From: Branchiostoma lanceolatum
Lineage: Eukaryota; Chordata; Leptocardii; Amphioxiformes; Branchiostomatidae
Direction: 5' to 3'
DNA: 64,000 nt
NCBI RefSeq assembly: GCF_035083965.1
Contig: NC_089731.1
Coordinates: forward strand, 6,671,501-6,735,500
In this document: one piece after another, positions 13,401 through 23,785 of the stretch
Position numbering within the stretch: the first letter of the stretch is position 1
How the letters are laid out: the number at the start of each line of letters is the position of its first letter
Position numbers and translations under genes: made by a program
The notes under the pieces: model-generated
What the model saw: the letters and a program-made list of their open reading frames with translations, nothing else
Database searches by the model: none
What the model was told of the DNA's origin: nothing

Positions 13401-14401
13401 AGTTTCTGCAAGAAACTGGTCCAAATCAAACCACACATCATCCATAAAGATTGCATGGTCTTGTACACAAACATCGTCAACAATGGCTGAACTGTCAAGA
13501 ATGTTCATAAACAGCCCTGTGTTGTTGCAAATATAATCTCAAGTAACCAATCCATCACCATGTGTGTCCCTCTACAGGTGTTTGTGTACCTGATCCTCCG
13601 CCAGCCTCCCAACCGCAGGAAACTGAAGTTCATGGCGCCGTGCGTCCCGCTTCTGCCCATCACCGCTATGCTCTGCAACATCTACCTGATGCTCAAGCTG
13701 TCGCCCATCACCTGGATCCGGTTCGCCGTCTGGTTCACGATAGGTCAGTACAGAATCTCCAACAAGCCAATCACGTTGCCTCTTGATCGTAGTCGGCGAC
13801 GTGATTGGCTGGTTAGTTTCCCTCCAATGACAGGGTATGGCTCTCACTGGACCCGCGACGCGTTGGCGACCTCGCTGCGTCCTAGATTGAATTTGAGTTA
13901 GCCTTGACTTTACAATGGGAATACCATGCAAAAGTACAAGTATGACTAAAAAGACAACAAATCACACAAAGCGTAAAAAGATTCGTTTTTTATCGATGAA
14001 ATTCATTTTGCGCGGTGTTAAATCGCTCGGTCGCAGCGAGGTCGCCAACGCGTCGCGTGTCCAGTGAGAGGGGGGCAGCATCTCAGGCTAGGCCGGCACG
14101 TCAGGGCGTGTGTTTGCCTTTTATCGTTATTGATATGCTTCTCAACGTCTGGCATTGTCTTGCAGGGTTGTTCATCTACTTCGGATACGGAATCTGGAAC
14201 TCAAACATCGAGTCTCGTGTCTCTGACATCGGACGTCCGTCTGGAGACGGCAAGACGCACGACTCCGTCGTCATAGACACCAGCCAGATCGAGAAACCCG
14301 CCGTCCAGCCCAAGGTCCTCCCCGCACACAACCCTCAGAGCAAGGAAGAATTCACCGCAGACCAGGCACCCATTCTTGACGAAGACGCCGTCATGCAATA
14401 A
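7497..14401 (+). CDS. SLC7A14: SLC7A14-like cationic amino acid transporter (5' partial)
   Basis: This is an APC-superfamily transporter of the CAT branch. Vertebrate SLC7A14 is a lysosomal membrane protein linked to cationic amino acid and GABA handling. Exons are 7497-7727, 9088-9296, 9513-9698, 10040-10209, 10990-11089, 11543-11755, 12198-12281, 12374-12388 (tentative), 12579-12700, 13104-13290, 13578-13743 and 14166-14401. Phases join throughout and give about 638 residues before TAA; vertebrate proteins are about 770. The reading starts at CYAEFG (after TM2), so the N-terminus with about the first two helices is absent. Visible hallmarks are [14 protein letters not shown], the phrase [45 protein letters not shown], a long hydrophilic loop (11640-12700) and the last helices with IRFAVW and YFGYGIWNS. 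These phrases fit SLC7A14 better than SLC7A1-4. The C-terminal tail is polar and ends DEDAVMQ. The missing start codon is the main gap. Confidence 0.85.
8820..8855. repeat. 17-bp-arm hairpin in an SLC7A14 intron
   Basis: Arms 8820-8836 and 8839-8855 are inverted copies with one mismatch and a 2-base spacer (core ACAACTGGACA). It is probably the end of a small repetitive element. A short phrase just upstream (near 8775, GTTAGGCATCCAGG) recurs in similar form near 13332 and 42577, which supports a dispersed repeat. Confidence 0.6.
9305..9334. repeat. (GTTT)n microsatellite
   Basis: About six tandem GTTT units lie just inside the intron, right after the donor of the SLC7A14 exon that ends at 9296. 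Confidence 0.8.
10280..10469. mobile_element. Small MITE, ATGCTTAGGTCAC family (copy 1)
   Basis: The ends of this 190-bp intronic stretch are imperfect inverted repeats: GTAATGCTAGGGTCACATTT on the left, and GTTATGCTTAGGTCACATTT read inward from the right. There is no coding capacity. A related element with the same terminal phrase sits at 19633-19886. Target-site duplication and superfamily could not be decided. Confidence 0.6.
12374..12388 (+). other. Candidate 15-nt microexon of the SLC7A14-like gene
   Basis: Fifteen bases coding DEELS are flanked by an acceptor (TTGTCATTCAG) and a donor (GTAATC). Including or skipping it keeps the frame between the exon ending at 12281 (phase 0) and the exon starting at 12579. 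It lies in the variable cytosolic loop of the transporter. Only the splice signals and phase support it. Confidence 0.45.
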
Positions 14402-16890
14402 TCTGTCCAGCCGCAAGTGGGCGTCTGTAAACATAAGGCCGCACAACTTTTTTGGCGACGCATCAGACGCCGATCCTTCTTTTATATTTATTTTTGGTTC
14501 TCAGACGTAAGTTTGGCAGATATGTTGTGTGAAAATAAGGTGAAGACCGTGCTCTGAGAAAACGACGTGTCTCAGTGCGAACACAATTCCTGAAGCACCT
14601 ACTGGTAGATAGTCTTATCCTCACCTTCTATACATATAGTTACACCCAGGAATCAGGGAGTTTTAGATGTGTGGCCTAGTGCCAGGAATTCTGTTGTACA
14701 TGTACACTTACACAAGGAGCGATATGCAGAAACAACAGTTGGCTGTGTAGAGAGATATTGGAAGAGCTTGGCTCACTCTTGCACACTTTGAACTGATGAC
14801 CACTTACAAATGACCTTAGGTGTATAATGACTCAAGAACTACTGTGTCTAGCATATTGAAATGAAATTAGGACCCAATAAAATATGATCCAAGGCTTTCC
14901 ACACGTGACAAAGAAGGACATATGTGTAGCATCATTTGCTAAAGCTTAAGAATATTGTATCATTGTCATTGTTTCCTCTCTTAAACTGTTGTTGTGATTT
15001 GCCTCCTTATATCATAATACTAACAGTTATTCTTGAAGATTCTATGATAGATCATAGATATCTAGTAGGTGAAGAACAACAGAGAATAGAGGGTTATTTT
15101 CAAAGTGCACAAAATACTGCAAATGTCTTGATGTAAAGATGCACTTGTGCAATGTATAGTAGAAAAAGTAGATGTTTTAAAACATTGTAGAGGTTAACAA
15201 GTCAGTGAAGGACGGCACCTCCTCAGCATCCACTTTCATAACATATCTTCATATCATTAAAATCTTCCACCTATATCTTTCACAAACACAGCAGATACCG
15301 GGTTTGTGAAAATAAGTACTTTGCAAACAGTTAGCTACATGTATGTTGTAGCAAGGACAACATTACATCTATCAGTACACTTACATGTGCTAGTTGTTAT
15401 GCTATACACTGCCATCTGTGTATTGGTACAGCAACATTCTTTGCTCTGCAGTTACAGTTGAAGACTTAATGTTTGCCTGTACTTAAAACTTGATTGAGGC
15501 ATTCAACTGTGCACATATGGGTCCATACAGATGAATTGTCAGGTGGGCAATTCTGTCTTCATTGTACATGTTATATTTTGCATTTGAGCCTTTTTGGACA
15601 TGATTATTCAGTTCATTTGTCATGAGGTGTCACTTTGTTATGTCAGTCATGAAGAATTTTGCATTATCGCCATTGTCTCTACACTTCCCCATCACACAAT
15701 GTGATATAAACCAAATGTCATGTCGTATGTCAAGCTGCAATTGTGTGTGTTGTTTTCACTCAATCCAACCTGGAGTTGATAGGAGAGGAGTAGTGTGGAA
15801 TGGTCCATTTTGTCATGGGGGTGATTTTGGAAGAGTCATTTTTTGCATGGGGAGGAATAGGGAAATAAATATTCAGCATTTGCTTACAAAAGTAGTCCAG
15901 TTCACCCAACAAAAGAATTTCAGTAACAAATCTTTAGTTCGAAAAGAAGATACATTTCATGCGCACAACACGCCCATCTACATCATTGCAAGTATTGGCG
16001 ATTGGCATAGTGTGATTTATATTGTTGTGGATATCGTTCCAAAATTGTGGTAGAAAGGCAGTTCCAAAAAAGGAATTTGTCAAGAAGTGTTGGTCTATAT
16101 GACTAGCCATACGAACGTTACATTGGTTGTTGGGTATTGTTACAATGTGGTTGTAAATGTACATGATTGTGTATATCAAACTTTTTTCTCAGTATTGTGA
16201 CAAGTGTGTGTGTTGTTCTTGTTATAGATAACTATAGAAGAGTGTAGTTACCTTGATCAAGAAGATCTCTTATAAAGAACTAGCTGTTAATCTAGACAAT
16301 AGTGCATCTTCTACATACTTCAAAAAGAGAGTGCAATGTGAATTAAGACAAGTGGAGGTGTGTACAAAGAATATCAGAAATTATAATAGAAGAATTTATG
16401 AGGAAAAATCTTTATGAAATAGTGTTTGAATGAGGTACTAAGTCTTACCCAAAGCAGAAAAAGATCTGTAGCAGATAGAGACCAAGTATAGATACAGTGC
16501 TGTAGTTTGGCACGTAGACGATTTTATGGTGCTTAGATGTAGCAAGATATAGACTACAGTCACAAGTGTTTCAATGTGTGGGAATAAACACTGTATATGT
16601 GAACACAATGTACAGATGTAACAAGTAAGGCTGAAACGAACCATTGTGTGATGTGAATCAGATGTGACAGTACATTTTTTGGGATGGAGATATATTAAAT
16701 GTATGGCAAATGTGTGGAATTCTATTGAATACTCAACTTACTGATTTTTGTCTTTAAACTGTACTGTACTACTGCAAAAATTTAAAGATATCTTGTTATT
16801 GTAAAGTGACAGTACCCCCTTCCCCCTTTAAAAATGCTTGAAATGATGATTATTATTTGGGGGAAAGGCATATTTCCCAGTCAAACTTCA
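14402..16890 (+). other. 3' UTR and downstream flank of SLC7A14-like gene
   Basis: AT-rich sequence follows the stop codon with no coding signal. A canonical AATAAA lies at 14876-14881, about 475 bases after the stop, and is the first good polyadenylation signal. Later A-rich signals (AATAAA near 15865, 16584 and 16937) could serve longer transcripts. Open frames here (for example 15622-16053) are low-complexity and not supported as genes. Confidence 0.5.
14876..14881 (+). promoter_or_regulatory. Candidate polyadenylation signal AATAAA
   Basis: This is a perfect AATAAA hexamer in the 3' flank of the SLC7A14-like gene, preceded by ordinary AT-rich UTR-like sequence. No cleavage site can be proven from sequence alone. 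Confidence 0.45.
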
Positions 16891-16904
16891 ACCCCTCTAT
16901 TTAC

Positions 16905-17815
16905 TGTAATGCAAATGTCATTCAGCACCAAGGACAGGGTAAACAGAATAAATATCAGGATTGCAGTCAATCCTATCATTGACAATCAAGAGTACAATGA
17001 GTGACACAAAATTTACTTACTGCAATGGGAATGTCATTCATCACCAATTAAAGGACAGGGTAAAACTGACTATGTAGAGACTGCATCCAGTTGCTTCTAT
17101 CATTGAAAATGACATAAGTGACACAAAATATACTTACTGCAATTGGAGCGTCATTCAGCACCAAGGACAGGGTAAAACTGACTGTATGTAGAGATTGAAT
17201 CCAGTTATTTCTATCATTGACAAGCAACCACTGAGTTTTCCTGGTATGTATCAAGAATACCATAAGCATCACATAATTAACTTACTGCAATAGGAATATC
17301 ATTCAGCACCAAGGACAGGGTAAAACTGACTAAATAATGGGATTGCTTCCAGTCACTTCTATCATTTAGAATCAGCCACTGAATTCTGCTAGTATGTAAC
17401 AAGACTACCATAAGTGACACAAAATAAACTTACTGCAATGGGAACGTCATTCAGCACCAAGGACAGGGTAAACGTATGTAGAGATTGCACCCAGTCATTT
17501 CTATCATGGACAAGCAATCACTGAACTTTCCTGCAGGTATGAATCAAGACTACCATAAGTACCACCTAATTAACTTACTGCAATGGGAACGTCATTCAGC
17601 ACCAAGGACATGCTGAAATCGACTAAATATTGGGATTGCTTCATCATTTCTACCATTTACATGTAGTATCAAGCACTGATTTCTGCTAGACTACTTTAAA
17701 CAATCAACCTACTGCAATTGGAATGTCATTCAGCACCAAGGAAAGGGTAAACTGACAGTGTGGGGATTGCATTCCTGCCATTTCTACCGTTTAGAATCAA
17801 CCACTGAAATTTTCC
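16905..17815 (-). repeat. Tandem array of seven exon-like units (about 115-150 bp)
   Basis: Seven head-to-tail units contain the plus-strand phrase CATTCAGCACCAAGGACAGG. Read on the minus strand, each unit looks like a small exon. It has a TACCAG- or CTAG-type acceptor, a stretch encoding QWL..NDR..W.QS...VSFTLSLVLND.PIA, and a donor, usually GCA|GTAAGT. Two units (about 17150-17241 and 17291-17392) are fully open in the same frame. One (about 17440-17534) has a single TGA in place of TGG. The other four have small frame-breaking indels. The gaps between exon-like parts are only about 40 bases. I recognise no protein family. It is either an exon amplified as a minisatellite and now decaying, or part of an unknown minus-strand gene. 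Confidence 0.65.
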
Positions 17816-18454
17816 TGGTACATGTACTATATGTATTGTATCAGGACTACCACACGTAAAATGTGCAAGTGTAGACTTATTGATGAAATCGTCTTAACTT
17901 ACTTCCCTCTTATACATTATTATTACCATGCTTAAGTTCACAAACTTGGGGATATTGAAAAAACATATTTTTAAGGTCTTCCCTACTTTGTATAAAGCAA
18001 AAATTTTTGTTGTTAAAGTAGACTTAAGTTTTTGAAGATGTTAGTAACCAGAAAAGGGACATAACATTCTATAACTAAACACTACACACTATACCACCTA
18101 CTTCATTCTCAACTTCAATTAAAAAAACATGGAAGAATGAGAAAACATCCATGCCCATACAAATACACTTTATTACCATCAACAATAGCAAGCATTGGAC
18201 TATACATTGTAGTTTCATAATTGTACACCATCAATAAATATAGGATTCCTTCCTAGTATCTTACCAATAAACAAACACCAAAAACAGAACTTCATGATCC
18301 CCATAAAATACATATTTCTGGGCTAATAATAGACCTTGCCTGGCCATTTTGCTAAGATACCATTGCTACTTGAGCTAGATCACATACATGTACATGTACA
18401 TTACACTGATTGCAAACCTGATTAACATCAACCAACCACTTGTAAGCTTTGTTC

Positions 18455-18735
18455 AGTCAGTTCAGTCCAGACCCTTGTAGTGGCACATAGGGCAGCAAGT
18501 TTTCTTGTTGTTTCTGTAGCCAGGTACATTTTTACAGGAAGGGGTTGCTAGCCCGTCCCTTAAACGTGTCAAGTCACCTCCTCGAACACGGGACCCCATA
18601 TTACAACCCTTCTGAATGAGGGCTGCAGCCCAAACCAAGATGTCCAGTCCCAAAATTTGAACCGGGTTCTCCCAGTTAGCATCTAATTAGAACCAGGAGC
18701 TCAACTGAGGCTGCTACCAGTTGAGCTATAGCTGT
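18455..18735 (-). mobile_element. tRNA-derived SINE
   Basis: On the minus strand the 5' part resembles a tRNA. An A-box-like TAGCTCAACTGGTAGCAG (about 18712-18729) is followed about 45 bases later by a B-box-like GGTTCAAATTTTGGG (18649-18663), in normal order and spacing. A non-tRNA body follows and ends near ACAAGGGTCTGGACTGAAC. There is no open reading frame. Amphioxus genomes are known to carry tRNA-headed SINEs. I cannot name the family with certainty, and I see no clear target-site duplication. Confidence 0.7.
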
Positions 18736-19632
18736 GTAATAAGTTGTTAATGTTCTCACTGTAGTACAAGAGAACAAAAAGTCATTGTTCTTTTACATGC
18801 TATGAAGTGTCAAACAGAGAACTTACTGGTATAATTGGTTTGTTCTAGATTACATAAAACCTGACAATAACTCCTCAACAAACATAAACTAAACCTGATC
18901 ATAAGAGATTGTGTTCCCAATGACAGTATTGCTTCAACTCTAACATACTCCAGATACTTAAGGAAAAAATGTAAAACAAAAGTTCTAAAAAGATTTGAAA
19001 ATCACTTTGTTCAATCATGACCCTTAAGAAGTTATTCAGCGAAAAATAACATGCCATTCTGCTCTTGACTCTCTCCATGTTCGTATAAAACAAAATTCAT
19101 AATCTTTATTTTTACCCTTTTTTTTCAAGACAATCCCTCCTTACTTCTTTAAGGCCACAACAGTTCAACAACTTGTTTAAAGGTTACTTCCCCTCCTCCA
19201 CTTTTTGGCAAGTCAAAATCAAGGTCAACCTTTTTATACCTGCGTTGGAAATTTCAGTAAAATCATCACCTAGATGCCGTCTTCATTACTTCTAAAAGCT
19301 TCAAAATTCTTAATATCCTAACCTCATCGATTGACTAATAACCCTTAACATCTCAATCAGCTGACCAGCACATCAAGTACTTAAACAGCAGGCCACGCTA
19401 TTTCTAAATTCTATTCACCCCCATCTCATCCCTATATTTTGTGCCCCAAACAGTACAGTACATACTTTCTTTGGCCTAAGAGAGAGTCATCCCTGGCCTA
19501 TATATTTTCATAGAATATGATATTACACTTATATACATTTGCACGACCTGATGTTCTCTAGTTACAATCATTAATACTTTCGGTTTAACCACCATCCACA
19601 GCTGTAGTTGTCTGAACTATGACTTATGCTGA

Positions 19633-19886
19633 CTAATGCTTAGGTCACAATTGGAAAAAGGGGCCCTTCAGGGCAGTTCACAGTCTGTTTTTTTTTCACT
19701 TCCAGGCGTTACCCCTACGTGGCCCCGTCGGGCACCCTGCGGAGTTAAAATCAATGCGGGACCCGGTAACAAATAGGCGGCGTGAGATAATCATGAGAAC
19801 ACTGAGAGGGACAAATTTATGTCTTTGGGCCCTGGCCAGGACTACACCCCCTATGGGCACCGGTCCAATTGGGACCTAAGCATTAG
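19633..19886. mobile_element. Small MITE, ATGCTTAGGTCAC family (copy 2)
   Basis: A 254-bp stretch has 24-base terminal inverted repeats beginning CTAATGCTTAGGTC and continuing with CAATTGGA at both ends. It shares the inner terminal phrase with the element at 10280-10469. The core is GC-rich and carries no gene. Confidence 0.65.
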
Positions 19887-20235
19887 CGATACCAAAATAA
19901 CATTTGTATTTGCAGATAACTATCACTTTGTTCCAGCACCAAAAGAAACACTCTCATCAACGTTTTTGCAGAGGACAAATGGCTACCTTAGCAGTCTAAA
20001 GGTTAAATAACCGACCACTCCCGACACATAAACATACTAACCTTACTTTATAAGAGGCCAAACAAAGGAGACCATCTTCATCTTAATCATGTGCACACCA
20101 ACCATCACTCAACAGTGATGATGAATGATACAAACTTCCTTTGACCAACTGCTGTCCACAATGTCACATGTCCTTAATAGAAATGAGACAGTTGTCTTAA
20201 GAGACAATAGAGGTCGACAGATCTGTCAGTGGGTG

Positions 20236-20535
20236 TTTAACGCTCCTTAATGATCTCTCAATGACCTTGAGGATCTTTCAACGTTCTCCACATTTTTCAA
20301 TGATCTGAATGATTTTCATCAACCTCCAAGACCTTCCCATTATCTTCCAATGATATTTCTATGATCTCCAAGGTCTTTCAATGACCTCAAAATGATTTTT
20401 CAATGATCTCAATGATTTCTTTCATGATCTCAATCATTTTTCATTGATCTTGATGATTTTCAATGACCGCCAAGATCTTCCAACGACCTCTAAATGCTCT
20501 CCAAGGTCTTTCCATGATTTTTACATACTTTCCAA
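20236..20535. repeat. Degenerate minisatellite (TTTCAATGATCTC-like)
   Basis: Variants of CAATGATCTCAATGATTTT and CCAAGGTCTTTCAATGACC recur irregularly every 15-25 bases over about 300 bp. The copies are too diverged for a fixed period to be stated by eye. Confidence 0.6.
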
Positions 20536-21348
20536 TGGGCTCTATCCTTGGGAAATGACCTAAGTGATTGATCATTTAATGACTCCTACAGAAGGCTACA
20601 AGAGGTCAGAGAAACATTTGGCGTATCGTTTGTGTTGGAACAAAGTTTCAGCTATCTACAACACTTATCTCTTTCTGCTGAGGCCTTTCTGCACCAAACC
20701 TGTGAAGATATGTATAGAACTGAGCTGCCTCTTAGGAGAACCCTCCTTTAGTCAACACAAGACAGACAAAAGTAACATCCCACAACAGGACACATAATGC
20801 AGAATACAAGACCTCAACAAGAATTTAAATAGACATTCTTACATTCCCTAGTTACGGGAGGATCTAAGGTCTTACATTTGTAAACAGACCAAAGAAATAT
20901 GAAGCCTTTCCTACTGCACATAGATTTCAATATAGTTCTTAAAACTTTAAGACACATCTAAAGACTACAAAATATTTTACAGAACAGACAGCAAACTGAC
21001 CTTGCAATAGAACATTCCCAACCTTTGCTTGCAACATAGTAATCATTACTACAAGCACAGGGATTTGAAAATTTAAATATCCCAAGAATCAACAACTTTA
21101 AGTATGCTCTGACATTTTCAAAAAGGAAAACATGGCAAGAAAGAAAAACTGTTGCTACCTTCATATCAACTATATGTTCACAAACTAACCCTGACAGCAG
21201 CTGGTTGCGGGAGGGAAAACTTCACCCCCAAACACCAACAACTGATCACAAAGACCTTTTTGCCAGCCCAACATAACAACAGCTTGAAGAGCTCCTAATC
21301 ATGTTATGCTCAATCTTTCAACAATTCAAATTGATTCCAAAAAGATTA

Positions 21349-23111
21349 GAGTCCATTCCAAGTCACCGCACGGCTGTTTGTTGCCATTGTTTAGAATTAA
21401 TCTGAAACTTTTGTTAGTATTTGTAATCCATATTTCATAGTTTCCAAACAGTTCGAAATATGTTTACAGTTTCTACTTGTTCTCACATTGTCGTGGAATA
21501 TTCAAAATATTCATGGCACTGAGAATAATATTTTTGAAACTTTCTAAAGATTGATTACATCTCCCTGCCTTTATTTCGAATTTTCTATCTTTTTTTCGAA
21601 AGTAGAAATTCACAATCTGCTGTTAATTAGTTAATAGCATCCAAAAATAGACGATTAAAGGGAGTGCCGATACCCCGCGGTGCTCTGACAGCGGATCGGG
21701 AGTTAAGTAAACAAAGTTAATTTCTGTCTCTGTTAGCAGCACAACAATCCGAAAGAAACATTATCAGTGCCTATTCACTGTCTTATCTCTTTACTTCAAT
21801 ATCAGCCAAACCTGGAAATCTTGCAGAAACGACCCAAATGTGTCAGAAGTAACAGAAAGTACCGACAGAAGTTGTAAGTGGTAACAGTAGCCTGCCGCGC
21901 TGCCCTCCCCACCGGCACCACGCCGCTAGAGAACATGCTCAACTGGGACGTTAGAATAACTGCAGTAACTCCGCCAGGCCCAGTCCAAATTATGAACGCC
22001 AATCAGCCAGCATGGAAAACATACAGGCTTTATTGTTAGCTGAACTGTATAAGATGAAATCCTCTCCGGTGGGATTTGTTTCGGAACTCGTGGGAAGTGT
22101 TGTTCCCGTGTTGTTCCGGCAGACGGCATCAGGCTTTTTCTCCCGGGAAAGAGTTGATACACGTGGTCTAAAATATCTATCTTTCAACGTATGTTGATAC
22201 AGTTCAATATTTGAATGATACACTATAAACATTACTGTAGTATTTGTGTAACGTTATTCCTGCGAACTTTCGTATTTACAATCATTTGACAATAGTTTCC
22301 AAGGAGTTTCCCCCTACACACAGAGTAGACTCTCCCAAGAAGACAGCTTGGTTAGAAATAATGCAACATAAATCTGCGTCCTTTTTTAGTGTTTTCTTCC
22401 AGAATCTTCGTGATTTTGTCGGTAAGAATCCCTATTTAAAATATAACACTATCTTTCAGTTTACAATTTACTGATACCACGAGGAAGGGGAAAGCGTATT
22501 GCTTTCCAAAGAGTCTCCCTTGCTTTGACAGCGGCCGAACTTGTTTGATTGATAGATAGCTCCCCTTTGCATCGTGCCGATTATGGCTAATTCGGCGTAG
22601 ATGAAACAGTTTTTGCGCCTTGCTTTCGGCATTTTGACCACTGTTGGTTCCTGAACGTTTGCTGTAAGATCTTGTAACGTTTGCTGGCCCTTTTTGTGCA
22701 GCAAAACTACGGTTGGATTGTGCTTCAAAATCCAGCCCGATGTCCATAGACAGTGTCACGCCACAGTGACATCCTGCTCCGTCGGCGGTCCACGCCCGAT
22801 CCAAAACAGGCTTTGTTAGGATTAGCGGCTCGTTACGGGGGGCAAATGACCCATATCTTTATTTCGAATTGTTTCGAAACTTGACACAAACCAATTTCTA
22901 TTTCAAATTTGTTTCTAAAAATGATCTCTTGTAAGGGTCACTTTCGAAATGTTTGCAAATTTAGAAAAAAACTTGTAAAAGATGGGGATCTCATATTTCC
23001 TTTTCTTAAAAACATTTGTAAATATTTGTAACAATTTATAATCATATAATAATAATTCGAAGATATTACAAAGATCATCAAAAAATCCGTGTGGTGACTT
23101 GGAATGGACTC
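21349..23111. mobile_element. 1.76-kb TA-flanked non-autonomous transposon
   Basis: Terminal inverted repeats of about 25 bp start GAGTCCATTCCAAGTCACC at both ends with one mismatch. The element is flanked by TA on each side (21347-21348 and 23112-23113), as expected for Tc1/mariner-type insertion. The outer 300 bases on each side are AT-rich with many TTTCGAA motifs, while the core (about 21.7-22.8 kb) is more GC-rich. No transposase was recognised. The two 730-bp elements at 40284 and 46842 have related termini (GAGTCAATTCCA) and the same TA flanks. Short open frames in the core (near 22012 and 22436) match nothing I know. Confidence 0.75.
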
Positions 23112-23785
23112 TATCTAGCTCATTTCATTTACAATTAAAAACAAAAAAGAAGGTTGCTTTCAAACTAAAAGTCATGATTTGCAAGGGATACATATCATTT
23201 TGAAAGACAGACAAAAAGCAATCTGTGGTCTCCTTGTTAAGCTTCCTTGTGATCTCACTTTCTTTTGCATTGTTTGCAGAGTGTCACCTTTGCCTGTCAC
23301 ACACACTCTACCCCACTTTAAAAAAGACAGCCTCATGCATATGTGTGACATTCTGCCCTGTCAAATCAGATACTACAGCACCACAGTGTAACAAGCTGTT
23401 GAAACATTTTTGACAAATTTATACTCTCCAAACTGATATGTTATTAAGCTAGCTGACTAAAATCTCATCTTACCAGTAATGCATGCATTTGGGTTTTGAA
23501 CTGCGTTCAAAGTATTACTTTCTTCTACCAAGGTGTTTTGCTTGAAATACCAATGGAATATGGACTCTGCTGAGGAACAAAAATATACAGAAACCAACAC
23601 AAGAACACAAGTAAATGCCAGAAAAAAATATATAAAAAGAAATTGCAGAAGAAAAGATAACATAAAATAAAATGGCAGAAGAAAAAAACTTCATCACTGC
23701 ATCAAAATATGACTTTTGCCTATGGAATAAAGTAAGGAACCTATGACAGTGAAAAGGTTTACTGCAGCAGCGTTGATGACCCTCC

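Larger units (their letters stand above)
17816..23785. other. Intergenic DNA between SLC7A14-like and FBXO9 genes
   Basis: No gene is supported here. It contains the SINE at 18455-18735, the MITE at 19633-19886, a degenerate minisatellite at 20236-20535, a transposon at 21349-23111 and, next to 23786, the 3' UTR of FBXO9 on the minus strand. The remainder is unremarkable AT-rich sequence. Confidence 0.55.

Noticed and set aside
14015..14165. 5' extension of the last SLC7A14 exon as a separate small gene
   Set aside because: The open frame reads back through the intron. The acceptor TTGCAG at 14165 and the phase-1 join to 13743 explain the exon.
22012..22804. Open frames in the core of the 21349-23111 element (61 codons plus, 122 codons minus)
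   Set aside because: They match no transposase or known protein. The start contexts are plausible, but nothing confirms coding.
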